64,000 bases of DNA, taken from positions 558,001 to 622,000 of the forward strand of contig NZ_JABBPE010000015.1 of assembly GCF_012927455.1 (NCBI RefSeq), written 5' to 3'. Made by a program: the position numbers and the translations under genes. Positions within the stretch are counted from its first letter, which is position 1. Every line of letters begins with the position of its first letter. Below, piece by piece: positions 1-10,437 of the stretch. The notes below the pieces were generated by a model that did not search any database, had not been told where the DNA came from, and worked only from the letters and a program-made list of their open reading frames with translations. The DNA is from Polaromonas sp. Lineage in GTDB: Bacteria > Pseudomonadota > Gammaproteobacteria > Burkholderiales > Burkholderiaceae_C.

Positions 1-1530
1 GTGCTCACGAAAACCGTCGTAGCCGTCACTGTCACGCGCCGCGCCCAGGGCGGCGTTGACCGTGTCAATCACCGCCAGCGCGTTGCGCCGGGTGTGGTCG
101 CAACTGAGCAGGTCGCCACCCAGGCCCTGCACCACAAAGGCCTGCGCGGCGCGAAACACCTGCGGCTCGGCACGCCGAAAGCGGTAAATGCTTTGTTTGG
201 GGTCGCCCACCAAAAACACGCTGGGCGCCGAACCGGCGCCCGAATAGCCGGTCAGCCACGATGACAGCGCCTGCCACTGCAGCGGGTTGGTGTCCTGAAA
301 CTCGTCAATCATCAAATGCTTGATGCGCGCGTCAAGCCGCTCCTGCACCCAACCCGACAGGACAGAATCGCTCAGCATGACCAGCGCGGCGCGCTCGACA
401 TCGTTCATGTCAACCCAGCCGCGCTCGCGCTTGAGCTGGGTGAACTGGGCGATCACGGTGCGGCTCAGACGCGCCATGCGCTGCTGGTGCGCCCACGCCT
501 CGTGCTGCTGGCAGGCCGCTGCCACTAACAAGACCAGCTCCTGCGCCTGCCGCACGCATTCGATACCGACGATCTTTTCACCAAACTTGCGCGGTGTGCC
601 TTTTTCAGTCAATAGCGCGATGAAAACCGCCGCCATGTCTTGCGCCGTCAAGGCCTGCTCCAGCTCCACGCCCTTGGCCGAAAAAGTCGGCGCGCTGGCG
701 CTGCCCAGTGCCTTGGCGGCGTCCCACAGCGTCTGCTGGTGCGCGGCGATGGCAAACAGAAATTCGTGCGGCGCGGCCAGGCCGGCAAACTCGGGAAACT
801 GCCGGTCAAAAGGCAGCACCGAGGCATCAACCACGCCTTTTTCGTCGGCCAGCATGAACTCGGTTCGCTTGTCCAGCGCGGCCTGCAGCGCCTTGTCGGT
901 CTGAAAGCGGCCATGCGCCTGCACCACGGCTTCAAAGTCGGCCTTCAAGGAAGCATCGGCCAGCAGCGCCGCATAAAAGCGCCGCCACACCAGCGCCCGC
1001 GCCGGCGCGTCGTCTTCCAGCAGTTCGTAATTGACCGGCAGGCCGAGCCGCTGCAGCACCGCCACCGGCGCGCTGCGCAGCAAAGCCGCAAACCAGCTGT
1101 GAAAGGTGCGAATCTGCACCGAACGCCCGCTGGCCAGCATGGAGCGGTATAAATTTGATAGCTGCTTACGCACGTCCTGATTGGCTTGCGGGCCTATTTG
1201 GCTGTTAAGCCCGCGCAGCACCAGCTCGCGCTGCAGCGTGGCATCGTCGGCATGGGCAAAGGTCTTGAGCCATTCGTCGAGCCGTTCGCGCATTTCACCG
1301 GCGGCCTTTTTCGTGAAGGTGATGGCCAGGATTTCGTGCGGGCGGACCTGGCTGTCAGCAGCGCCCCCTGCGCCATCGAGCAAGGCGCGCACGATGCGCG
1401 ACACCAGCATCCAGGTTTTGCCAGCGCCGGCGCAGGCTTCGACCGCCACACTGCGGCGCGGGTCGCAGGCAATCGCGTAAAACGCGTCGGCGGAAACCGG
1501 CTCGCCGTTGCATTCGTAGGCTGCAGTCAT
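1..1530 (-). CDS. addA: AddA-like UvrD/Rep helicase-exonuclease subunit, C-terminus beyond the window
   Basis: The minus-strand frame is open from an ATG at 1530 to the window edge, giving the first 510 residues. It shows superfamily 1 helicase motifs: Walker A ACAGAGKT at residues 32-39, TFTKKAAGEM (motif Ia), TFHSWF, the DEFQDT Walker B at 409-414 and VGDPKQSIYRFR (motif III) soon after. Such proteins unwind and resect double-strand DNA ends for RecA loading, as the partner of AddB. The gene lies 181 bp downstream of an AddB-like gene on the same strand. The helicase half matches UvrD/AddA; the C-terminal nuclease that would prove AddA lies outside the window. A copy of the 50-bp repeat is embedded at residues about 112-128. 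Confidence 0.9.
   Translation of the reverse strand, partial: MTAAYECNGEPVSADAFYAIACDPRRSVAVEACAGAGKTWMLVSRIVRALLDGAGGAADSQVRPHEILAITFTKKAAGEMRERLDEWLKTFAHADDATLQRELVLRGLNSQIGPQANQDVRKQLSNLYRSMLASGRSVQIRTFHSWFAALLRSAPVAVLQRLGLPVNYELLEDDAPARALVWRRFYAALLADASLKADFEAVVQAHGRFQTDKALQAALDKRTEFMLADEKGVVDASVLPFDRQFPEFAGLAAPHEFLFAIAAHQQTLWDAAKALGSASAPTFSAKGVELEQALTAQDMAAVFIALLTEKGTPRKFGEKIVGIECVRQAQELVLLVAAACQQHEAWAHQQRMARLSRTVIAQFTQLKRERGWVDMNDVERAALVMLSDSVLSGWVQERLDARIKHLMIDEFQDTNPLQWQALSSWLTGYSGAGSAPSVFLVGDPKQSIYRFRRAEPQVFRAAQAFVVQGLGGDLLSCDHTRRNALAVIDTVNAALGAARDSDGYDGFREH
1147..1195 (-). repeat. 50-bp interspersed repeat, copy A, inside addA
   Basis: The reverse complement matches the family, especially the tail GCGTAAGCAGCTATCAAATTT. 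It is translated in frame within the helicase as a linker ahead of the SGRSVQIRTFHSWF motif. The head block is degenerate. Confidence 0.6.
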
Positions 1531-1620
1531 AGAAAATCTTCGCGGGAAAGGGTGAATAAGCCAACAAATTCAAGCCGCGCAGGCGACGCAGCGACAAGCG
1601 CCGTGGCCCCGGTCATGCAA

Positions 1621-1709
1621 GTTCGAGCCGCGGAACCGGCTTTGCCGGGCCGCAGGCGGGCGGTCCCCTCGGGGGGCAGCACATTACACGAAGTGAAAAG
1701 CGTGGGGGT
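1621..1709 (-). repeat. GC-rich interspersed repeat (family 2), copy R1, between addB and addA
   Basis: Read on the minus strand it begins CCCCCACGCT, continues through GCTGCCCCCCGAGGGG and ends near GGCCCGGCAAAGCC. The same blocks occur in the same order at 47220-47385. It fills most of the 181-bp gap between addB and addA, genes usually found abutting, and so probably represents an insertion. Confidence 0.65.
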
Positions 1710-1711
1710 CA

Positions 1712-4303
1712 TCAAGTCCAGAAATCCTTGCGGCAGAGGCCGCGCGCGGCGCAATAGTCACAGGCCTTGCCCTCTCCCAGCGCAGGCAGCGCGGCGCCCC
1801 GGGCAATGCGCGCCAGGTCGGTCAGGATGCTGTCGATCAGTTCATCGCGCAGGCCGACGATGTCGGGCTGTTCGTAGCTGCGGGTCGGCTCCTTTTCGCC
1901 CAGGTTGACATAAGCGGCGGCCAGCGTGTCGTCCGGCATCAGGGCGGCGTAAAACGCCAGCTGGGTGTCTTCCTGCCCGCTCTTGATGCGCTCGGCCGTG
2001 GTGCCGCGCGGCTCGGTCTTGTAGTCGATCAACAGCGTGCGGCCGTCGGCTTCGTGGCCAATGCCGCCGATACGGTCAATGCGGTCCAGCTTGCCGACCA
2101 GCGTGAGCTCGCCCAGCGGCATGTCGCGCCAGGTTTCTGCTTGTTGAAAACTCGCGCCACCGGCTTCGTGGCCGGCCAGCCAGCTCAGGTAGCCTTCGCG
2201 CACGGCTGGCCAGGCAGCGGCGAAGGGCAGGAATTCGCTGGGGCTCAGTGCCAGTTCTTGCGTCGCCCGCTCGGCTGCTATGTTAATCATAGCTACTCGC
2301 GCCCGTGTATCCTGGGCTGGAGCCTCTTTTAATGATTCATGAAAGTGGTGCAGCAGGCTGTGCAGCCAATTGCCAAAGTCGCGCTTGCCCAGCTCGCTTT
2401 CCAGCTCTTCGGACTCTTGCAGCTTGAGCTGGCGCAGCGCAAAAAATCGGTAGGGGCAGCGCCGCAGATCTTCATAGGCGCTGGCCGACAGCTTGGCCAC
2501 GGGTAAGGCCTCGCCGGTGGGCATGGGATGCGGCGTCGGCTTGGCAGCGACGACGCGCAGGCTGCGCGGGTCGGCCGCCAGGGCGGGGCCGTGCGCCAGC
2601 AGCAGTTCCTGCACAAAACCGCTGGGAATCAGCTGCTCGCCCGCCTCGCTGCAGCGCCACAGCAAGTCGACATGCGGCAATTGCAGCGCGGAATGCAGCG
2701 CGTATTGCCAGGCCTGGCGCGCTGCGCGACTCAGTTCGTCGCGCGAAGGCAGGCCCAGCAAAGCGCGCTGGCTCGGCGTCCACATGCCGGCGGGCTCTGG
2801 CGACACCGGCATGCGAATTTCATCGCAGCCGGGCAGCACCACGGCCTGCATGGGCCGGCCCAGCAATTGCGCCAGCGGCAGTATCACCACCTGCTCGGCC
2901 TGGGGATGGGCGGGCGAGAATTTGCCGGCTTCCAGAGTCTGGTTGATCCAGCTGGTGAAGTCCTGGAACTTCATCGGCGGTGGCGCTGGCTGCGACGAGG
3001 CTTCGAATTCAGCCTCGGCGCCCTCGTGCAGGCGCAGCACGTCGAGCACGGTCTGGCCGGCATCATCGATCGCCAGCGCGTCCCACTGCCCGGCTGACTG
3101 CAGGGCAGCGCGCAGACTGCGCAGCCACGCCGTCAGCTGGCGCGTGCGGCCAAAGGTTTCGCGCAAGGCGTTGACCTGCAGCGCCAGCGGCTGGGTGGCG
3201 GCAAAATGAGTTGAGGGCGTAGCCGGCAGGTCGCGCCAGGCGCGCACACCGGCTTTGCGCAGTTCGGTCTCGGCTGCAGTCACGGCCGCTGCGCCAAACG
3301 CCGGGGCGTTTTTAAGCCAGTTCAGCACGGCGTCGGTTGGGGCATCCCAGGGCATGGCGCGCAGCAGGCTCATCAGGCTGGCCGCTGCGCGCGTGGTGGA
3401 GAGCTTCCAGCCGGTTTCGTCGCGCATGGCAATGCCACGCCTTTGCAGCATGGCGCCGACGCGGCGCGTTAGCAGGCGGTCCTGGGCGATCAATGCAACC
3501 GGGCTGCGCCCTTGCGCCAAATGCGCCAGCACGCAAGCGGCTGCCTGCTCGGCCTCGTCTTCTGCGTCGAGTGCGGCGTGCAGTGCGGGCAACGCAGCCA
3601 ACCCTGAATCGGGCAAGTCCAGTTCAGGGCAAAGGGCAATGGAAATAGCTCGATCACCAAAATGCGCTTTGAGCGCCTCGCTCAGCGGCTCGGCCTGAAA
3701 GCCTTCCAGCACCACAAACAGCGCCGGCTGCGCCTGAAAAAGCCGGTCAGACGGATAGCCAGACGCTGCCGCCCAGGCCAGCGCAATGCGGCCCACCGCG
3801 CCCTCCAGCGCCAGCACGGGGGAGTCGAGCCCCGCGCCCAGCGAAGCGGCGAGTCCCTCGCTCCAGCTCGGGCGTTCAGACGGCAGCACCGCGGCAGCGA
3901 CCCGAGCCAGACTCCAGGCGGCATCGACCAAGCGCCCGGCCAGCACGTCTTGTTGGCTTGCCAGTCCGGCCCGCCCAAGCAGCGAAGCGGCCGTCAGCAT
4001 GTCAACTGCCACGTCCATGCGCAGATCGTCGCCAGAGGGCGTAAACAGCCCGAGCGTGCCGCCCAGACTGCTGGCCCAGTTCATGGTGGTCTCAAAGCGC
4101 GGAACAAAAAATGTCTCACCCGCCTGTGCGGCCCAAGCCTGGCGCGCCTGCTGTATCAGTTGTGCATAGGGCAGAACCACCACGGCCTCGGCTGGGTGCA
4201 CCTGGCGCGCCTGCAGGGCCAGGGCCAGTTGGGCCATCGCCTGCTGCCAGCAGCGGGCTGGCAGGGGTACGGTCGTGGGATTGGGAGGATTGGCAAGAAG
4301 CAT
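1712..4303 (-). CDS. addB: AddB-like helicase-fold/PD-(D/E)XK nuclease with iron-sulfur cysteines
   Basis: The protein has 863 residues. The N-terminal part is an inactive-helicase-like region with no Walker A motif visible. The C-terminal part is a PD-(D/E)XK nuclease with the motif LLIDYKTEPRG near residue 758. Four cysteines, one near 615 (RRCPYRF) and three at 848, 851 and 857 (CDYCAARGLC), match the iron-sulfur staple of AddB nucleases. With AddA it would process double-strand breaks before recombination. The open frame continues upstream to 4906 but would then run antisense through trxA, so I start at ATG 4303, followed by LLANPPNPTTVPLP. A copy of the 50-bp repeat lies in frame around residues 660-676. 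Confidence 0.85.
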   Translation of the reverse strand: MLLANPPNPTTVPLPARCWQQAMAQLALALQARQVHPAEAVVVLPYAQLIQQARQAWAAQAGETFFVPRFETTMNWASSLGGTLGLFTPSGDDLRMDVAVDMLTAASLLGRAGLASQQDVLAGRLVDAAWSLARVAAAVLPSERPSWSEGLAASLGAGLDSPVLALEGAVGRIALAWAAASGYPSDRLFQAQPALFVVLEGFQAEPLSEALKAHFGDRAISIALCPELDLPDSGLAALPALHAALDAEDEAEQAAACVLAHLAQGRSPVALIAQDRLLTRRVGAMLQRRGIAMRDETGWKLSTTRAAASLMSLLRAMPWDAPTDAVLNWLKNAPAFGAAAVTAAETELRKAGVRAWRDLPATPSTHFAATQPLALQVNALRETFGRTRQLTAWLRSLRAALQSAGQWDALAIDDAGQTVLDVLRLHEGAEAEFEASSQPAPPPMKFQDFTSWINQTLEAGKFSPAHPQAEQVVILPLAQLLGRPMQAVVLPGCDEIRMPVSPEPAGMWTPSQRALLGLPSRDELSRAARQAWQYALHSALQLPHVDLLWRCSEAGEQLIPSGFVQELLLAHGPALAADPRSLRVVAAKPTPHPMPTGEALPVAKLSASAYEDLRRCPYRFFALRQLKLQESEELESELGKRDFGNWLHSLLHHFHESLKEAPAQDTRARVAMINIAAERATQELALSPSEFLPFAAAWPAVREGYLSWLAGHEAGGASFQQAETWRDMPLGELTLVGKLDRIDRIGGIGHEADGRTLLIDYKTEPRGTTAERIKSGQEDTQLAFYAALMPDDTLAAAYVNLGEKEPTRSYEQPDIVGLRDELIDSILTDLARIARGAALPALGEGKACDYCAARGLCRKDFWT
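2276..2326 (-). repeat. 50-bp interspersed repeat, copy B, inside addB
   Basis: The reverse complement begins GAGGCTCCAGCCCAGGATAC and ends AGCTATGATTAACATAGCA, matching the family end to end. It encodes EAPAQDTRARVAMINIAA within the nuclease half of AddB without breaking the frame. Confidence 0.75.
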
Positions 4304-4462
4304 AAAAAAGGGCTTGTGCGTAGCAGTGACAAAAGGCTTGACACGGGAATTGGGAGTATCACTATGACAGCGATAGGCCTTGTCCCGCCGCCCCGGTCGC
4401 TTGCTTTCTGACACAATGACCGCAACTTTAGCCTTATCCGTAACCAGACCCAAGGAGCCGCC

Positions 4463-4795
4463 ATGGCAAGCGAACTGATCAAACATACCACCGATGCCAC
4501 CTTTGAAGCCGATGTGCTGAAAGCCGCAACGCCCGTGCTGGTCGACTACTGGGCTGAGTGGTGCGGTCCCTGCAAGATGATCGCCCCGATTCTTGACGAA
4601 GTGGCCAGCAGCTACGACGGCAAGCTGCAGATCGCCAAAATGAATGTGGACGAAAACCGCGAGATTCCCGCCAAATTCGGGATTCGCGGCATTCCTACCC
4701 TGATGCTGTTCAAGGATGGCCAACTGGCCGCCACCAAGGTGGGCGCCATGAGCAAGTCCCAGTTGACGGCCTTCATCGACCAGCAACTGGTCTGA
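4463..4795 (+). CDS. trxA: Thioredoxin 1
   Basis: A 110-residue canonical thioredoxin with the active site WCGPCK and the cis-proline segment GIPTLMLF. It is the cytosolic disulfide reductant for ribonucleotide reductase, methionine sulfoxide reductases and other clients. The start ATG at 4463 is preceded by AAGGAGCC. It is transcribed divergently from addB and lies just upstream of rho, a gene order common in beta- and gammaproteobacteria. A hairpin follows the stop, so it can be expressed separately from rho. Confidence 0.97.
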   Translation: MASELIKHTTDATFEADVLKAATPVLVDYWAEWCGPCKMIAPILDEVASSYDGKLQIAKMNVDENREIPAKFGIRGIPTLMLFKDGQLAATKVGAMSKSQLTAFIDQQLV

Positions 4796-4807
4796 GCGTT
4801 TTCTTAA

Positions 4808-4831
4808 AGGAAGGGCAGCCTGGCCCTTCCT
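4808..4831 (+). terminator. Hairpin after trxA
   Basis: A 9-bp perfect stem (AGGAAGGGC with GCCCTTCCT, 6-nt loop) begins 13 bp after the trxA stop. The T-rich tail is short (TGCTTTCG), so termination may be partial. Confidence 0.6.
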
Positions 4832-5036
4832 GCTTTCGTCGCGGTGCTCCGGGCAGCCATCAGGCACATCAAATACTCCAGATTCCTCGCCTTCTTTTCC
4901 TGTCATAATCGCTTTTATTCGCCAGTCAGCTTCTGAAGGCTGGTTCGAGTACTCGGTTTGTAAGCCATCGTTCTTTGCGGCTTCTTTTCAAACCTCCCCC
5001 GTCTTTTTTTCAGTGAACTCCGTCAGGAGTAATTCC

Positions 5037-6299
<1,263 letters not shown>

Positions 6300-6301
6300 A
6301 T

Positions 6302-6385
6302 CGCCCCCACGCTTGTCGCTTCGCGTACTGCGCTACCCCACGAAGGGGCTGGCCTTGCTTGGGGCGGCCCGGCGCTGCGGCCGCG
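6302..6385 (+). repeat. GC-rich interspersed repeat (family 2), copy R2, after rho
   Basis: Begins CCCCCACGCTTGTCGCTTCG and ends GGGGCGGCCCGGCGCTG. Both blocks recur nearly unchanged inside mdtB at 51613-51710. It starts 3 bp after the rho stop codon. Confidence 0.7.
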
Positions 6386-6521
6386 ATTGCTTCTTGCATT
6401 AAATCTGGACCAATATTGCGGCAGTCTGAACTGACTGATTTAATGCGATAATCATGGGCTTCATGGAAAGTGCCTGGAACTGGTTCGGGTGGCTACCAAA
6501 ACAATGAAAAAGGAAAAGATC

Positions 6522-6824
6522 ATGAAAGAAGGCATTCACCCCAACTACCGCGAAGTTTGTTTCGTGGACTTGTCCAACAACTTCAAGTTTGTGACCCGTT
6601 CCTGCGTGAACACCAAAGAAATGGTGAAAATGGATGACGGTCGCGAGTTGCCTTTGTACAAGCTCGACACCTCCAGCGAATCGCACCCTTTCTATACCGG
6701 CACGCAAAAATCCGTGGACAACATGGGCGGCCGCGTTGAGAGATTCCGCAATCGTTTCGGCAAGACCACCGCCAAAGACGCAGTGCCAGCAGCAGAAGCT
6801 CCCGCAGCCGAAGCTGCCCAGTAA
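6522..6824 (+). CDS. rpmE: 50S ribosomal protein L31, type B-like
   Basis: A 100-residue L31 beginning MKEGIHPNYREV with the conserved SSESHPFYTGTQ and GRVERFRNRFG segments. It lacks the paired CxxC zinc ligands of zinc-binding L31, so it belongs to the zinc-independent type; two lone cysteines remain. The C-terminal tail is Ala/Glu/Pro-rich (PAAEAPAAEAAQ), as in other Burkholderiales. I choose ATG 6522, preceded by AGGAAAAG, over an in-frame start at 6489. An intrinsic terminator follows. Confidence 0.95.
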   Translation: MKEGIHPNYREVCFVDLSNNFKFVTRSCVNTKEMVKMDDGRELPLYKLDTSSESHPFYTGTQKSVDNMGGRVERFRNRFGKTTAKDAVPAAEAPAAEAAQ

Positions 6825-6856
6825 GCGGCGAAAACCGCTTTCGACAGCCTGCAAGA

Positions 6857-6886
6857 AGCAGCCTGAATTTCAGGCTGCTTTTTTTT
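6857..6886 (+). terminator. Rho-independent terminator of rpmE
   Basis: A 10-bp perfect stem (AGCAGCCTGA with TCAGGCTGCT, 3-nt loop) is followed by a run of eight T, 32 bp after the rpmE stop. Confidence 0.93.
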
Positions 6887-6984
6887 GGCAAAAATTACTG
6901 TCTCGCGCTGCATCAGCGCTGTCACAGTTGCCTTGAAACAGCCGCTCCGGCAGACTTGGACTCTTTCCTGATAAGCCCGCCGTT

Positions 6985-8757
6985 TTGAACAAGCCCTCCC
7001 CCGCCCTTATTGCCCAATCGGCCGTCCGCCGCTTGCCGCGGCTTGCCTTGCTGCTGTTTTGCGCGGCTTACGTGTTGCCCGGCTTTTTGGGGCGCGGCCC
7101 CTGGAAGAACGAGGACATTGCGTCGTTTGGCGTCATGCGCGCGCTCACCTCCTCTGCCGCCAACTGGCTGCAACCCCAGCTGCTGGGTCAGGTCAACGGA
7201 TTCGAAGCCCTGGTGCCCTACTGGCTGGGCGCCATCGCCATCAAAGGACTGCCTTTTCTGGACCAGGCGCTGGCCGTGCGCATTCCCTTTATCCTGCTGC
7301 TGATCCTGACGCTGCTCGCCACCTGGTACGCCGTTTACTATCTGGCGCGCAGCCCGCAAGCCCAGCCGGTGGCCTTTGCCTTTGGCGGCGAAGCCGGCCC
7401 GGTGGACTACGCCCGGGCGATTGCCGATGCCGGTTTGCTGGCACTCATCGCCAGTCTGGGTCTGGCCCAGTTTTCGCACGAAACCACCCCGGCGTTGGCG
7501 CAACTGGGCTTTACAGCGCTAACTTTTTACGCGATGGCGGCCAGCCCCTTCCGCCGCGCTACCCAATTTCTGGGCCCGGCGCTGGGCCTGCTGGCAGGTC
7601 TGGTCGGGCTGGCCTTGAGCGGCGCGCCGACGCTGGCTTTGCTGCTGGGTGTTGGCGGCGTGCTGGTGGAGCGCAGTCACATGCGCTGGGGCGGCAACCC
7701 GCTCGACGCAGCAGCTAAGCGGCAGTCCTGGCACTGGATAGTGCTGATTGCTTGCGTCACGCTGCTGGTCGGCCTGCTGAGCTTCAAGCTGCATTTGTGG
7801 CGCTGGCGAATTCACCTGCCTGGCGCCGACGATGTGTCGGCCTGGAACGACTGGCGCAACCTGGGGCGGTTGCTGCTGTGGTTTACCTGGCCGGCATGGC
7901 CGCTGGCCATGTGGACGCTCTGGCGCTGGCGCCGGCAACTGGCCAGCCGTCATGTGGCGCTGCCGCTTTGGTTTGCCGGCATGGCCGTGGCTGCCGCGCT
8001 GACCACCGAAGCATCTGACCGCAGCTTGCTGCTAAGTTTGCCGCCGCTGGCTGCGCTGGCCGCCTTTGCCTTGCCGACACTCAAACGCAGCATGGCCTCG
8101 CTGATTGACTGGTTCACGCTGCTGTTTTTCACGGGCTGTGCAATCATCATATGGGTGGTCTGGATTGCGATGCAAACCGGCGTACCCCGGCAACCCGCAG
8201 CCAATGTCGCCAAGCTGGCACCGGGCTTTGAACCAAGTTTTTCATGGATCGCCTTTCTGGCGGCAGTCGCGGCCACACTGGCATGGACATGGCTGGTGAA
8301 ATGGCGGGCGGGTGCGCAGCGCGCCGCTATCTGGAAATCCTTGGTGCTGCCCGCTGGTGGCGCCACCTTGTGCTGGCTGCTGCTGATGACGCTGTGGCTG
8401 CCCCTGCTCGACTATGCGCGCAGCCTGGCGCCGCTGTCGCGCCAAGTGGCAAGCCTGGTTGATCAAACTTCCTGCGTCGAGATCTACGGTCTGGACAGCG
8501 CCCAGGCTGCGGCGCTGCAGTACCACGGCCGGCTCGAATTGCGCCAAGCCAGTGCTAAAGCAAGCTGCCCTTATTTGATTGTGGATGTCAATGCACAAGC
8601 CACCCTGAGCAGTACCGTCACGCTGCCAGAATGGGCTTTTCAGGCTACCGTGCGCCGGCCCACTGATAAAAACGAAAATCTCCTGCTATTTAGGCGTGTG
8701 AGCGTCGACAGCCCGGCCAAGATACCTAGGCAAGCAAGCAAACAACCCCCAGCGTGA
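6985..8757 (+). CDS. ArnT/PMT-like integral membrane glycosyltransferase
   Basis: A 590-residue protein with about ten or more hydrophobic segments. Near the N-terminus, after the first membrane helix, the motif GRGPWKNEDIASFGVM resembles the GRDPWxxDE periplasmic loop of ArnT-type (GT83) glycosyltransferases, which move sugars from polyprenyl-phosphate donors onto lipid or protein acceptors. The C-terminal 120 residues are soluble, as in that family. The start is uncertain: the longest frame begins with TTG at 6985. The gene stands alone after the rpmE terminator. Family assignment is reasonable; substrate cannot be told. Confidence 0.65.
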   Translation: MNKPSPALIAQSAVRRLPRLALLLFCAAYVLPGFLGRGPWKNEDIASFGVMRALTSSAANWLQPQLLGQVNGFEALVPYWLGAIAIKGLPFLDQALAVRIPFILLLILTLLATWYAVYYLARSPQAQPVAFAFGGEAGPVDYARAIADAGLLALIASLGLAQFSHETTPALAQLGFTALTFYAMAASPFRRATQFLGPALGLLAGLVGLALSGAPTLALLLGVGGVLVERSHMRWGGNPLDAAAKRQSWHWIVLIACVTLLVGLLSFKLHLWRWRIHLPGADDVSAWNDWRNLGRLLLWFTWPAWPLAMWTLWRWRRQLASRHVALPLWFAGMAVAAALTTEASDRSLLLSLPPLAALAAFALPTLKRSMASLIDWFTLLFFTGCAIIIWVVWIAMQTGVPRQPAANVAKLAPGFEPSFSWIAFLAAVAATLAWTWLVKWRAGAQRAAIWKSLVLPAGGATLCWLLLMTLWLPLLDYARSLAPLSRQVASLVDQTSCVEIYGLDSAQAAALQYHGRLELRQASAKASCPYLIVDVNAQATLSSTVTLPEWAFQATVRRPTDKNENLLLFRRVSVDSPAKIPRQASKQPPA

Positions 8758-8851
8758 GCGAATTCAAATAATCATCCAGTTTGCGTGCGGGCAACGCTGC
8801 TTGGGGTCAGCATACCGCGCTTGTTAAAACCGCTTGCGCAACAATATCACC

Positions 8852-9526
8852 ATGCCCACACTAACCTTACGCAACACCAAGCTTGAAGATATCGACGCCC
8901 TGGTGCGCCTGCAGCGCGAGGTTTATCCGAATATTCCGGCCTGGCAAAACGACCGCGTCGCACACCAGATTGAGCTGTTCCCTGAGGGCCAGTTGGCCGC
9001 CTTTTACGATAACCGGCTGGTAGGCTGCGCCAGCTCCCTGGTAATCAAATGGGATGAGTGGGCCGAGGCGCACACCTGGAACGAGATCACTGCGGCAGGA
9101 ACCTTCGACACCCACGACCCGAACGGTTATACGCTGTATGGCGCAGAGGTGTTCGTTTCGCCTCGCTTGCGCGGCCAGCGGCTGGGCCATGCCCTCTACG
9201 CAGCGCGGCGGCAAGTGTGCAAGGCCTTGAATCTGCGCCGCGTCATTGCCTGCGGCAGGCTGCCGGGCTACCACACGGTAGCAGACCAGATGTCAGTGGA
9301 GCTTTACGCGCGCAAGGTGCTGTGGGGGGACATTACCGATCCGGTGCTGAGCTTTCAGCTGCGCGAAGGCTTCAGGTACTGTGGCATCATGAAAAATTAC
9401 CTGGCCGATGATCTTCAATCGCATGGCAATGCCGCCCTGATCGTCTGGCTCAATCCGGACTACGATGCGTCGAGACCAACGGCGCTGGGCCTGGCGCACG
9501 ATGCCGCAAAGGAGATGTCAACATGA
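8852..9526 (+). CDS. GNAT-family N-acetyltransferase paired with the next hydrolase
   Basis: A 224-residue GNAT protein with the acetyl-CoA-binding segment VSPRLRGQRLGHALYAARR (motif A) around residues 107-125. The stop overlaps the next start (ATGA), so the two are translationally coupled. In many bacteria and archaea this acetyltransferase is fused to a nitrilase-superfamily hydrolase; here the two halves are separate genes in the same order. I choose ATG 8852 (MPTLTLRNTK) over an upstream TTG. Substrate unknown. Confidence 0.85.
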   Translation: MPTLTLRNTKLEDIDALVRLQREVYPNIPAWQNDRVAHQIELFPEGQLAAFYDNRLVGCASSLVIKWDEWAEAHTWNEITAAGTFDTHDPNGYTLYGAEVFVSPRLRGQRLGHALYAARRQVCKALNLRRVIACGRLPGYHTVADQMSVELYARKVLWGDITDPVLSFQLREGFRYCGIMKNYLADDLQSHGNAALIVWLNPDYDASRPTALGLAHDAAKEMST

Positions 9527-10437
9527 CCAGCAGCCCCCCATCCAGCGTTCACGAGCCGAAACCAATCACCGTACGCATCGCGGCAGTGCAATATCTGCTG
9601 CGCTCCATCCACGACTGGAACGGCTTTGAAAACCAGGTGCGCTTCGTGATGAAGGCTGCCGGAGACTACAAACCGCAATTCGTTCTGTTGCCCGAGATAT
9701 TCACGACCCAGTTGCTTTCCTTCATGGATACCAGCGATTTACGCCAGGCCGTGCGCAACATGAATGACTACACCGCCCGCTACATAGAGCTGTTCAGGGA
9801 ACTCGCTGCGCAGTGGAAGGTGCATGTAGTAGGCGGCAGCCACCCCACCATACGCGACGGCCAACTGCTCAATACGGCCTACCTGTTCACGCCCGAGGGC
9901 AAAGTGTTCAGCCAAGACAAGATTCATCTGACGCGCTGGGAGAAGGAAAAATGGAAGGGTGATCCGGGCCATCATTTGCGGGTATTTGACACGCCGCATG
10001 GCCGAATTGCCATTCTGATCTGCTATGACATTGAGTTCCCCGAGCTCAGCCGCAAAGTCTGCGAAATGGGCGCCGACATCATCTTCGTTCCCTCGTGTAC
10101 CGATGATCGCCAGGGATTTCTGCGCGTACGCTATTGCTGCCATGCCCGGGCGATTGAAAATCAGGTTTATGTTGCAGTCACCGGAACCGTAGGCAACCTC
10201 CCGGTTGAGGGACTAGGTCTGCACTATGGCCAGGCGGCCATCATCACGCCGTCAGACTTTCCTTTTGCACGCGACGGCATTGCTGCCGAGGGCGTGCCCA
10301 ATATGGAGCAGATCGTGATTGCCGACGTGGACCTTGGCAAGCTGGTCATGAACCGCGTCAATGGCACCACCATCCCGCTGTATGACAAACGGGTCGATGT
10401 CTACGACAACGAAGTGGAAATCGTGTCGACAGTGTGA
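9523..10437 (+). CDS. Carbon-nitrogen hydrolase (nitrilase superfamily)
   Basis: A 304-residue nitrilase-fold amidohydrolase with all three catalytic elements: Glu in LLPEIFTT, Lys in QDKIHLTRWEKEKW and the nucleophilic Cys in ILICYDIEFPEL. Such enzymes hydrolyse linear amides or nitriles through a cysteine acyl-enzyme. It overlaps the preceding acetyltransferase by 4 bp and converges on phoR, overlapping its 3' end by 37 bp. An N-acylated amine made by the partner is a possible substrate; that is inference. Confidence 0.9.
   Translation: MTSSPPSSVHEPKPITVRIAAVQYLLRSIHDWNGFENQVRFVMKAAGDYKPQFVLLPEIFTTQLLSFMDTSDLRQAVRNMNDYTARYIELFRELAAQWKVHVVGGSHPTIRDGQLLNTAYLFTPEGKVFSQDKIHLTRWEKEKWKGDPGHHLRVFDTPHGRIAILICYDIEFPELSRKVCEMGADIIFVPSCTDDRQGFLRVRYCCHARAIENQVYVAVTGTVGNLPVEGLGLHYGQAAIITPSDFPFARDGIAAEGVPNMEQIVIADVDLGKLVMNRVNGTTIPLYDKRVDVYDNEVEIVSTV

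Noticed and set aside
4304..4906. Extension of the addB frame upstream of ATG 4303
   Set aside because: It would run antisense through the whole of trxA, and the translated part shows no AddB-like sequence.
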